Position numbers and translations under genes: made by a program. The notes under the pieces were generated by a model. The model worked only from the letters and a program-made list of their open reading frames with translations, was not told where the DNA came from and made no database searches. Shown one piece after another: positions 17,641 to 23,743 of a DNA stretch of 64,000 nt; the stretch's first letter is position 1; every line of letters starts with the position of its first letter. The DNA is from CAG-390 sp964384555. Lineage in GTDB: Bacteria; Bacillota; Clostridia; Oscillospirales; CAG-272. Where the stretch lies: assembly GCA_964384555.1 (NCBI GenBank), contig CAYLLA010000001.1, forward strand, positions 124,001 to 188,000, in the 5' to 3' direction.

Positions 17641-18639
17641 ATGGAAAACGAAAAAGATGTCGCTTCCGAGGTAGCAACAGTCGATAGTGCCGAGCCTGTG
17701 GTGGTCGAGCCGACCGAGAGCACAGACAGTGGCGCGACTGAGGAGAGTCCGCTTGCCTACCGTAAACGCAAGAGACGTCTCGGCGACCGTAGTGACGGTC
17801 GCAGGATAAAGACTATACAGCCTGTCCTGCGCCTTATGCCCTACATCATGCCGAAGCGCTGTGACGCGCTTAACACCTTTTACGATCGTTTGGAGGTCAG
17901 CCGTGTCGATGATCTTTGTCGGCGCAAGGTCAGAGAGGGAAAAATCCATTTCTCGGCACTCCATGTATTGCTTGCGGCGTATTTGAGGACGGTATCTCAA
18001 CGCCCCGGCATCAACCGTTTCGTAAGCGGTCAAAAGATCTTCGCACGTAATGAGATCGTCTTTGTTATGACGGTCAAAAAGGAGCTGTCGCTCAACGCTC
18101 CGGAAACAGTCATCAAGGTGAAATTCGATCCCGCAGATACCCTTGATGAGGTTTACGAGAAGTTTGATAAAACAGCTCAAGCGGCTATCGCATCGATGGA
18201 GAACCCCACCGATTTCGATAAGCTCAGCAAAGTCCTGTCTATCATCCCCGGTCAGCTGCTCAGATTTACAATGTTTATTCTGCGCTGTCTTGACTACATA
18301 GGCCTGCTGCCCAAGGGACTGATAAAGCTCAGCCCTTTCCACGGATCTATGATAATCACCAGCATGGGTTCGCTCGGCATTAAGCCTATCTACCATCACA
18401 TCTATGATTTCGGCAATCTGCCTGTGTTCATATCATACGGAACAAAAAATCTCTGCTATGAATATGACCGCAAGGGAGTGCTGACCCGCCGTAAATATAT
18501 GGATGTTAAGGTCGTTACCGATGAGCGTATATGCGATGGGCATTATTACGCATCGGCCTTTAAGCTTTACAAAAAGTTTATCGAGCATCCGGATGTGCTT
18601 GAAAAACGCCCGGATAAGGTGATCGAGGATATTGACTAA
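17641..18639 (+). CDS. Stand-alone E2/CAT-fold acyltransferase-like protein with altered active site
   Basis: The ATG at 17641 is preceded by AAAGGTGG at good spacing. The 332-residue product has an acidic unstructured head, a basic patch (YRKRKRRLGDRSDGRR), and a domain like the catalytic part of 2-oxoacid dehydrogenase E2 and chloramphenicol acetyltransferases. There is no lipoyl or E1/E3-binding domain and no E1 or E3 gene nearby. In E2 the catalytic motif is DHRxxDG; here it reads DERICDG, so the His is replaced by Glu. The second conserved segment SMGSLGIKPIYHHIYDFGNLP is well preserved. It may be a non-catalytic or repurposed member. It stands alone between its own promoter and a strong terminator. 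Confidence 0.75.
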   Translation: MENEKDVASEVATVDSAEPVVVEPTESTDSGATEESPLAYRKRKRRLGDRSDGRRIKTIQPVLRLMPYIMPKRCDALNTFYDRLEVSRVDDLCRRKVREGKIHFSALHVLLAAYLRTVSQRPGINRFVSGQKIFARNEIVFVMTVKKELSLNAPETVIKVKFDPADTLDEVYEKFDKTAQAAIASMENPTDFDKLSKVLSIIPGQLLRFTMFILRCLDYIGLLPKGLIKLSPFHGSMIITSMGSLGIKPIYHHIYDFGNLPVFISYGTKNLCYEYDRKGVLTRRKYMDVKVVTDERICDGHYYASAFKLYKKFIEHPDVLEKRPDKVIEDID

Positions 18640-18642
18640 CTA

Positions 18643-18700
18643 AACACTAAAGGCTTCGCGGCATAAGCACCGCGAAGCCTTTAGTGTTTTTTGTTTTTTT
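18643..18700 (+). terminator. Terminator of the E2-like gene
   Basis: A perfect 19-bp stem (18643-18661 with 18670-18688) is followed by a long T tract (TTTTTTGTTTTTTT). It can also serve the convergent tcdA gene. Confidence 0.92.
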
Positions 18701-19421
18701 ATTCACCCACACCAGTGAGATCTCTTATTATCCTGCCGGCCATTATATATCCCGCTACAGGAGGTACAAATGATACGCTCCCCGGGGGTATGCGACCGCG
18801 CTCACCCTCGGGCGGCGGCACCTTGGCATATTCGCGTGCAGGCTCTTTGGAATATACCACACATAGCTTTCGCACACCGCGTGCGCGCAGCTCCCGCCGC
18901 ATAACACGCGCCAATGGGCAAACAGAGGTCTTATATATATCGCTGATCTCAAAAAGCTCGGGGTGGAGCTTGTTGCCGGCACCCATTGCGGATATTATCG
19001 GTGTGCCAAGGTGATATGCCCGCGTTATTATATCAAGCTTTGCCGTTATGGTGTCTATACAGTCGGCTATGTAGTCAAAAGAAGAAAAGTCCAGTCCCAG
19101 CTCCTCTGCATTCTCCGGCAGATAAAATGCGTTTATCCGATTCACCTTGCATTCGGGAGCGATAAGCGCGGCACGGTCGGCGGCCACGTCAACTTTGGGG
19201 CGACCGATGGATGGGAGATCGGTTATCAGCTGGCGGTTGAGATTGGATGGTGCAACATCATCTCCGTCGATCACGGTGATCTCGCCTACACCCGCGCGAA
19301 GCAGAGCCTCAAACACCGCGCCGCCTACCCCGCCTACACCAAACAGTGCAACGTGAGCATGGCGCAGTCGCGCTACCGCCTCGGTTCCAAGCAGATATTC
19401 TGTTCTTGAGCTGTCAAGCAT
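18699..19421 (-). CDS. tcdA: tRNA threonylcarbamoyladenosine dehydratase
   Basis: An E1-like (ThiF/MoeB/HesA fold) enzyme that uses ATP to cyclise t6A at position 37 of tRNAs to ct6A. In the 240 residues the nucleotide-binding loop is FGVGGVGGAVFEALLRAG (residues 31-48). VIDGDDVAPSNLNRQL follows, with Asp and Arg contacts to ATP, then ADCIDTITAK. A single cysteine region SVCPLARVMRRELR and the closing SFVPPVAGYIMAG match the TcdA/YgdL branch rather than MoeB or ThiF, which carry CxxC zinc pairs. The ATG at 19421 has GAGGA upstream. Confidence 0.9.
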   Translation of the reverse strand: MLDSSRTEYLLGTEAVARLRHAHVALFGVGGVGGAVFEALLRAGVGEITVIDGDDVAPSNLNRQLITDLPSIGRPKVDVAADRAALIAPECKVNRINAFYLPENAEELGLDFSSFDYIADCIDTITAKLDIITRAYHLGTPIISAMGAGNKLHPELFEISDIYKTSVCPLARVMRRELRARGVRKLCVVYSKEPAREYAKVPPPEGERGRIPPGSVSFVPPVAGYIMAGRIIRDLTGVGE

Positions 19422-19479
19422 ATATAGCCATCCTCACTTTTTCGGTCGTTTTTCGCAACTCTGTTGCCGCGATGTCAAT

Positions 19480-19508
19480 ATCATATCACAAAAAGCGTAA
19501 AATTTCAA
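19480..19508 (-). promoter_or_regulatory. Sigma-A promoter of tcdA
   Basis: On the minus strand: TTGAAA (19503-19508), a 17-base spacer, TATGAT (19480-19485). Confidence 0.65.
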
Positions 19509-19578
19509 GTGCGGGGAGCATGAGCCGTGATAAAATAATAAAAAATCGCGCATTTTTGCGCATATCGCCATAAAAGCT

Positions 19579-19607
19579 TTGACAAAACCCGCTTTTTGCT
19601 GTATACT
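19579..19607 (+). promoter_or_regulatory. Sigma-A promoter of the NUDIX-MFS-GDPD genes
   Basis: TTGACA (19579-19584), a 17-base spacer and TATACT (19602-19607), divergent from the tcdA promoter. Confidence 0.85.
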
Positions 19608-19703
19608 ATAATATAGATAAATAATATATATACCGTGTTATGCGCAGTCCGCCGCCGTGCGGCGTGGGGGATGTTTGCGTTGATAACAATATCGGAGGGC
19701 AAA

Positions 19704-20315
19704 ATGAATAAAGAATATAATATCGAAAAGGAAGTCAAGGCGACAGATCCCAATGCGGAGCTTTGCGGTAAAGCCGAGCGCAAAATGTCAAGGCGTAAGG
19801 TGTTTGATGGGCGCGTGATGCGCATAGAGCAGGATACCGTGGTGCTTCCAAACGGTGCACTGACCACACGTGAGGTGGTAAGACATCCGGGCGGCGTGTG
19901 TGTTTTGCCGCTGACAGATGACGGCAGGGTGCTGTTGGTGCGCCAATACAGGTATCCGGAGCGGCGGATCTTTATCGAGCTGCCCGCAGGCAAGCTGGAG
20001 GAGGAGGAACGCTGCGAGGGCCGCTTTGTTGAGGCGGCACTGCGCGAGCTGCGCGAGGAAACAGGTGCCGAGTGCAGCACACTTACCCACATCGGCGATT
20101 TTTATCCCTCTCCCGCCATACTTGACGAGGTGATACATATGTATCTGGCCGAGGGGCTAACATTCGGTGAGCAGTCGCTGGATGACGACGAGTTTTTGGA
20201 TGTTGTATCCATGCCGCTCACTGACCTTTGCGATATGATAGCACGCGGCGAGATAGTCGATGGCAAAACGCAGGCCGCCGCACTTAAGGTCAAATATCTG
20301 CTCGATAGGCGCTGA
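19704..20315 (+). CDS. ADP-ribose pyrophosphatase-type NUDIX hydrolase
   Basis: Probably splits ADP-ribose to AMP and ribose-5-phosphate. The 203-residue product has the beta-strand layout of NudF/ADPRase enzymes (GVCVLPLTDDGRVLLVRQYR, FIELPAGKLEEEE). The NUDIX helix ends in LRELREETG, with all metal-binding Glu residues kept. The spacing inside the box is about four residues longer than the classic GX5EX7REUXEE pattern (insert ERCEGRF), a minor oddity. The start at 19704 is set by GGAGGG eight bases upstream; earlier in-frame starts lack a binding site. Confidence 0.9.
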   Translation: MNKEYNIEKEVKATDPNAELCGKAERKMSRRKVFDGRVMRIEQDTVVLPNGALTTREVVRHPGGVCVLPLTDDGRVLLVRQYRYPERRIFIELPAGKLEEEERCEGRFVEAALRELREETGAECSTLTHIGDFYPSPAILDEVIHMYLAEGLTFGEQSLDDDEFLDVVSMPLTDLCDMIARGEIVDGKTQAAALKVKYLLDRR

Positions 20316-20400
20316 TGCGTGAACATAAAGTCAGATAAAAACAGGCAACACAATAAAACAATACAATAACATTTAAATATCCAAACAGGAGGCGACCGCC

Positions 20401-21999
20401 ATGAAGCTGAACACAAAACGTACAGTGTGCGTGGGATTTGCATTCTTTCTCATCTGCGCCTTTTGGCAGGCGTATGATACCATAATACCAAAAATACTGA
20501 CCGACCGTTTTGGCATGTCGCAGGTAGTATCCGGCTTTATAATGGCGCTTGATAATATATTTGCCCTGTTTTTGCTGCCGCTGTTCGGAGTGCTGTCGGA
20601 TAAATGCCGCTCAAAGCTTGGCAGGCGCACGCCGTTTATACTCGGCGGAACTCTCCTTGCCGTTGCGGCGCTTGTGGTGCTCTCTTGGGTATCCGGTGTA
20701 CAGCTTGATCGGCTTGGCGTGATCGGTGATATCGACAGCCCCGAGGCGCGCTATCTCATATACGATGCAAAGGGCGACGAATCGCTCGTCACCCCGGACG
20801 GCGAACGCTTTGTGCTGTCTGAAAGATTTACCCGCGATGAGTTTGCGGCAATTCCGTCAGAGAGGGCTGACGGCTCGGGAAAGGCGGATGACGATTATAC
20901 CGCCTATGTAGTCCCCGCACGGCAGGCGTATGTCAGAACCGAGATCACTGCCAAGAATATTGCGGTGCTTGTCGGCTTTATTGCCATATTGCTGTTGCTT
21001 TTGCTTTCAATGGCAACTTTCCGCACACCCGCCGTGGCACTGATGCCGGATGTCACCCCCAAGCCCTTGCGTTCCAAGGGCAATGCCATAATCAATCTTA
21101 TGGGTACTATCGGCGGCAGTTTGATATTGGGTCTTGGCATGCTGCTTGGTACCGGCAGTACGGCAAATACCTTTATGAGCTATTCGGGGTATTTTCTGAT
21201 AGTTGGCGGGCTTATGCTCGTCTGCCTTGCAGCATTCATGATAACAGTCAACGAGACTAAAATGGTGCGCGAGATGGAGGAGGAGAGCCGCGCTTTTGGA
21301 ATTGACGAGAGTGCGGACGATAGCGCGGAGGATAGCCGGGGCGGCGACCCTGCGCGATCAGGGAGCGATTCTGTGGGATCTCGCCTTTCTCGCGGTGAGC
21401 TGCTTTCACTTGTTTTGATACTTGCATCCGTTGTTCTTTGGTATTTCGGATACAACGCGGTCACCAGTAAATATTCGGTATACGCCGGCAATGTTTTGGG
21501 GCTTGACTATAACAGCACTTTGCTCGTTGCAAATGTGGCGGCGCTTATATCCTTTATCCCTGTCGGCGCCCTGTCCTCACGCTTTGGCCGCAAAAAGATG
21601 ATAATAGCGGGTGTGATACTGCTTGGCGCGGCCTTTACCGTTGCGGCGTTTTTGACCAACGGCACGCCGCTCCCGGTGATGATGGTCATATTCTCGCTTG
21701 CCGGTATCGGTTGGGCTACGATCAACGTTAATTCCTTCCCAATGGTAGTGGAGCTTGCACGCGGCGGCAACGTTGGCAGATACACAGGCTTTTACTACAC
21801 CGCAAGCATGGCGGCGCAAACGCTTACCCCTGTACTTTCAGGCTTTATGATGGATAAGCTCGGCATGCGAACGCTCTTTCCCTACGCGGCGGTATGCGTT
21901 GCCGCGGCGCTCGTTACCATGAGCTTTGTAAAACACGGCGATTCCAAGCCGCAGAAAAAAGGAGCGCTTGAGTCGCTCGGAGACGGAGATGAAATCTGA
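20401..21999 (+). CDS. MFS transporter, sugar (GPH/SLC45-like) type
   Basis: A 532-residue inner-membrane transporter with about twelve hydrophobic segments. The first half carries the MFS loop SDKCRSKLGRRTPFIL and the matching loop in the second half is SSRFGRKKMII. This pattern resembles sugar:cation symporters of the GPH/SLC45 kind. Residues about 105-180 form an unusually long hydrophilic loop between helices, rich in Asp, Glu and Arg. The central loop (about 285-330) is acidic and Ser-rich. AGGAGG precedes the ATG. The stop overlaps the GDPD start, so the two may serve one pathway. The substrate is not known. Confidence 0.8.
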   Translation: MKLNTKRTVCVGFAFFLICAFWQAYDTIIPKILTDRFGMSQVVSGFIMALDNIFALFLLPLFGVLSDKCRSKLGRRTPFILGGTLLAVAALVVLSWVSGVQLDRLGVIGDIDSPEARYLIYDAKGDESLVTPDGERFVLSERFTRDEFAAIPSERADGSGKADDDYTAYVVPARQAYVRTEITAKNIAVLVGFIAILLLLLLSMATFRTPAVALMPDVTPKPLRSKGNAIINLMGTIGGSLILGLGMLLGTGSTANTFMSYSGYFLIVGGLMLVCLAAFMITVNETKMVREMEEESRAFGIDESADDSAEDSRGGDPARSGSDSVGSRLSRGELLSLVLILASVVLWYFGYNAVTSKYSVYAGNVLGLDYNSTLLVANVAALISFIPVGALSSRFGRKKMIIAGVILLGAAFTVAAFLTNGTPLPVMMVIFSLAGIGWATINVNSFPMVVELARGGNVGRYTGFYYTASMAAQTLTPVLSGFMMDKLGMRTLFPYAAVCVAAALVTMSFVKHGDSKPQKKGALESLGDGDEI

Positions 22000-22817
22000 T
22001 GATAATTGCATTGCTGATAATTCTTGTGCTGGCACTGCTTTGCGGGCTGTATCTTTGGGCAGTAATGCCGCGGCGAGAGGCTAAAACGTCTATCGAGCCG
22101 CTTAAGACCGACTACGCGCACCGCGGCCTTTGGGGCGATGATATTGCGGAAAATACTATGCCCGGCTTTATGGCCGCCGATCGCGCAGGCTACGGCATTG
22201 AGCTTGATCTCCAGCTCTCGGCTGACGGTGAGATAATGGTCTTTCACGATGATACCCTTGACCGCCTGTGCGGCCGCCCGGAGAGGGTGAGCGAGCTTAC
22301 CGCCTCCGAACTCAGCTGGGTCGGCATAACCGGCAGCTGTGACCGCATCCCCTGCTTTGAGGATGTCCTTGCCCGCATCGACACATCCACCCCGCTTTTG
22401 ATAGAGCTTAAAGGCTATGATACAGAGCTTTGCGAAAAGCTTGCGGCACTGCTCGACGGTTATGATGGCTATTATTGTGTTGAGTCCTTTAACCCGTTGC
22501 TCCTCAATTGGTTCAGAAAGAACCGCCCGCGTGTTTTGCGCGGACAGCTGACGGCAAACCTATTAAAGATAAATAAAAAAGGAAGCTTTTTTGCAAATCT
22601 TTTGGCCATGCCCATGCTGCTGAACTTTCTTTCCCGCCCGGATTTTATAGCATCGGATATAAAATGGCAGCGCAGTATCCCTGTCAGGCTCTGCACCGAG
22701 CTGTTCCATGCGCCCCTGTTTTTGTGGACGATAAGAACAAATGAAGAATACACCGCCGCACGCTCCGCGGCCGTGGGCAGGATATTTGAGCACATCGACC
22801 CCAAGTCCTTGAAATAA
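21999..22817 (+). CDS. Glycerophosphodiester phosphodiesterase family protein
   Basis: Hydrolyses glycerophosphodiesters to glycerol-3-phosphate and an alcohol. After one N-terminal membrane helix (residues 1-24) the 272-residue protein shows the GDPD motifs in order: YAHRGLWGD...ENTMPGF, IELDLQLSADGEIMVFHDDT and LLIELKG. The catalytic His pair and metal-binding Glu/Asp residues are kept. The anchor places the catalytic domain at one face of the membrane. It starts inside the MFS stop codon (TGATG), so the two are coupled. The tail NEEYTAARSAAVGRIFEHIDP keeps the final strand of the barrel. Confidence 0.9.
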   Translation: MIIALLIILVLALLCGLYLWAVMPRREAKTSIEPLKTDYAHRGLWGDDIAENTMPGFMAADRAGYGIELDLQLSADGEIMVFHDDTLDRLCGRPERVSELTASELSWVGITGSCDRIPCFEDVLARIDTSTPLLIELKGYDTELCEKLAALLDGYDGYYCVESFNPLLLNWFRKNRPRVLRGQLTANLLKINKKGSFFANLLAMPMLLNFLSRPDFIASDIKWQRSIPVRLCTELFHAPLFLWTIRTNEEYTAARSAAVGRIFEHIDPKSLK

Positions 22818-22882
22818 AGACCGCGCTCCTGTCGGCCTTACGGCTTGAGCACAAAAACGAACCCCAAATATCAAATGTTTGT

Positions 22883-22927
22883 CACATTCGGATGCCGCCG
22901 CGTGCGGCATCCGAATGTGTTTTTTTC
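22883..22927 (+). terminator. Terminator after the GDPD gene
   Basis: CACATTCGGATGCCGC (22883-22898) pairs with GCGGCATCCGAATGTG (22904-22919), followed by eight T residues. Confidence 0.93.
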
Positions 22928-22953
22928 ATAGGGCAATATTACCACAAATTATA

Positions 22954-22969
22954 GTTAGCGAATGCTAAC
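22954..22969. promoter_or_regulatory. Operator copy 1, GTTAGC-N4-GCTAAC
   Basis: A perfect 6-bp inverted repeat upstream of the feo promoter. The half-site GGTTAG/CTAACC resembles the DtxR/IdeR iron box, which suggests an iron-dependent repressor. This is an inference; no regulator gene is in the window. Confidence 0.7.
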
Positions 22970-23013
22970 CGAATGTTGAACTTGCCGAAAATGAATATTT
23001 TTCTAAAAAAGAC

Positions 23014-23042
23014 TTGACATTTTTCGCTTGTTGGTGTATCAT
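23014..23042 (+). promoter_or_regulatory. Sigma-A promoter of the feo operon
   Basis: TTGACA (23014-23019), a 17-base spacer and TATCAT (23037-23042). Operator copy 2 begins nine bases after the -10, at the expected transcription start. Confidence 0.85.
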
Positions 23043-23050
23043 ATACTACG

Positions 23051-23066
23051 GTTAGCGAGGGCTAAC
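23051..23066. promoter_or_regulatory. Operator copy 2, overlapping the feo transcription start
   Basis: GTTAGC-GAGG-GCTAAC followed by CC. Its location at +1 is that of a classical repressor site. Confidence 0.8.
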
Positions 23067-23084
23067 CCAAAATTCAGCCGTTCG

Positions 23085-23100
23085 GTTAGCTTGGGCTAAC
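23085..23100. promoter_or_regulatory. Operator copy 3, in the feo leader
   Basis: GTTAGC-TTGG-GCTAAC. Its start is 34 bases after that of copy 2, about three helical turns, which would suit cooperative repressor binding. Confidence 0.75.
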
Positions 23101-23130
23101 CCGATGGCGCGGCATAAACGGAGATAAAAA

Positions 23131-23343
23131 ATGATGCCATTAAGTCTTGCCGAGATAGGCGAGGAAAATACGGTAAGAAAGATAGGCGGGAGCGGGGAAG
23201 TAAGACAGCACCTTGAAAACCTCGGGTTTGTTGTCGGCGGAACCGTTATGGTAATAACAACGCTTGGCGGAAACGTCATCGTTAACATCAAAGGCTCGCG
23301 TGTTGCCATCAGTGCAGAGATGGCGCAAAAGATCATGGTTTAA
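23131..23343 (+). CDS. feoA: FeoA-domain protein (first copy)
   Basis: A 70-residue SH3-like FeoA protein of the ferrous iron uptake system. It has the typical run VRQHLENLGFVVGGTVMVI and the closing strand GSRVAISAEMAQKIMV. FeoA is a small cytoplasmic partner that acts on the GTPase FeoB. It is the first gene after the operator-covered promoter. The region GGAGATAAAAA gives the ribosome binding site. A second FeoA follows 49 bases later; tandem feoA genes before feoB are frequent in Clostridia. Confidence 0.92.
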   Translation: MMPLSLAEIGEENTVRKIGGSGEVRQHLENLGFVVGGTVMVITTLGGNVIVNIKGSRVAISAEMAQKIMV

Positions 23344-23392
23344 CGGCCACGTGCCGCTACATACAAGAAAAACATCAAGGAGGAGCATGAAG

Positions 23393-23614
23393 ATGAAGAC
23401 CTTAAAGCAGGTTGAGATCGGTCAGACGGTCAAGGTAGTAAAGCTTCACGGTGAGGGCGCGGTAAAACGCCGCATCATGGATATGGGGCTGACCAAGGGT
23501 GTCGAGGTCACCGTTCGCAAGGTCGCGCCGCTTGGCGATCCCTTTGAGATCACCGTTCGCGGCTACGAGCTGTCGCTTCGCAAGGCTGATGCCGAGATGA
23601 GCGAGGTCGAATGA
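23393..23614 (+). CDS. feoA: FeoA-domain protein (second copy)
   Basis: A 73-residue SH3-like protein with the family core RRIMDMGLTKGVEVTVRKVAPLGDPFEI and the closing GYELSLRKADAEMSEV. This is the more typical FeoA of the pair. The ATG at 23393 lies nine bases after AAGGAGG; an ATG six bases earlier is too close to that site. Hairpins CGAACGC/GCGTTCG (23626-23643) and CGGGGAG/CTCCCCG (23667-23683) plus operator copy 4 separate it from feoB. This allows separate processing or regulation of feoB. Confidence 0.93.
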   Translation: MKTLKQVEIGQTVKVVKLHGEGAVKRRIMDMGLTKGVEVTVRKVAPLGDPFEITVRGYELSLRKADAEMSEVE

Positions 23615-23700
23615 TCACGATATGTCGAACGCGGGCGCGTTCGGCAAGGTAAGATTCAAAATCCCACGGGGAGAGGCTCCCCGAAAAATTAAGACATTCG

Positions 23701-23716
23701 GTTAGCTTTTGCTAAC
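23701..23716. promoter_or_regulatory. Operator copy 4, upstream of feoB
   Basis: GTTAGC-TTTT-GCTAAC inside the operon, 28 bases before the feoB start. No good promoter is seen beside it, so it may block elongation or mark a weak internal promoter. Confidence 0.7.
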
Positions 23717-23743
23717 CCGATCATGAACAGAGAGGATCACAAG

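Noticed and set aside
17641..18639. A pyruvate dehydrogenase complex
   Set aside because: Only an E2-like protein without lipoyl domain is present; no E1 or E3 gene is nearby.
22954..23100. Short repeats as a CRISPR array
   Set aside because: The repeats are 16-base palindromes at a promoter with no regular spacers and no cas genes.
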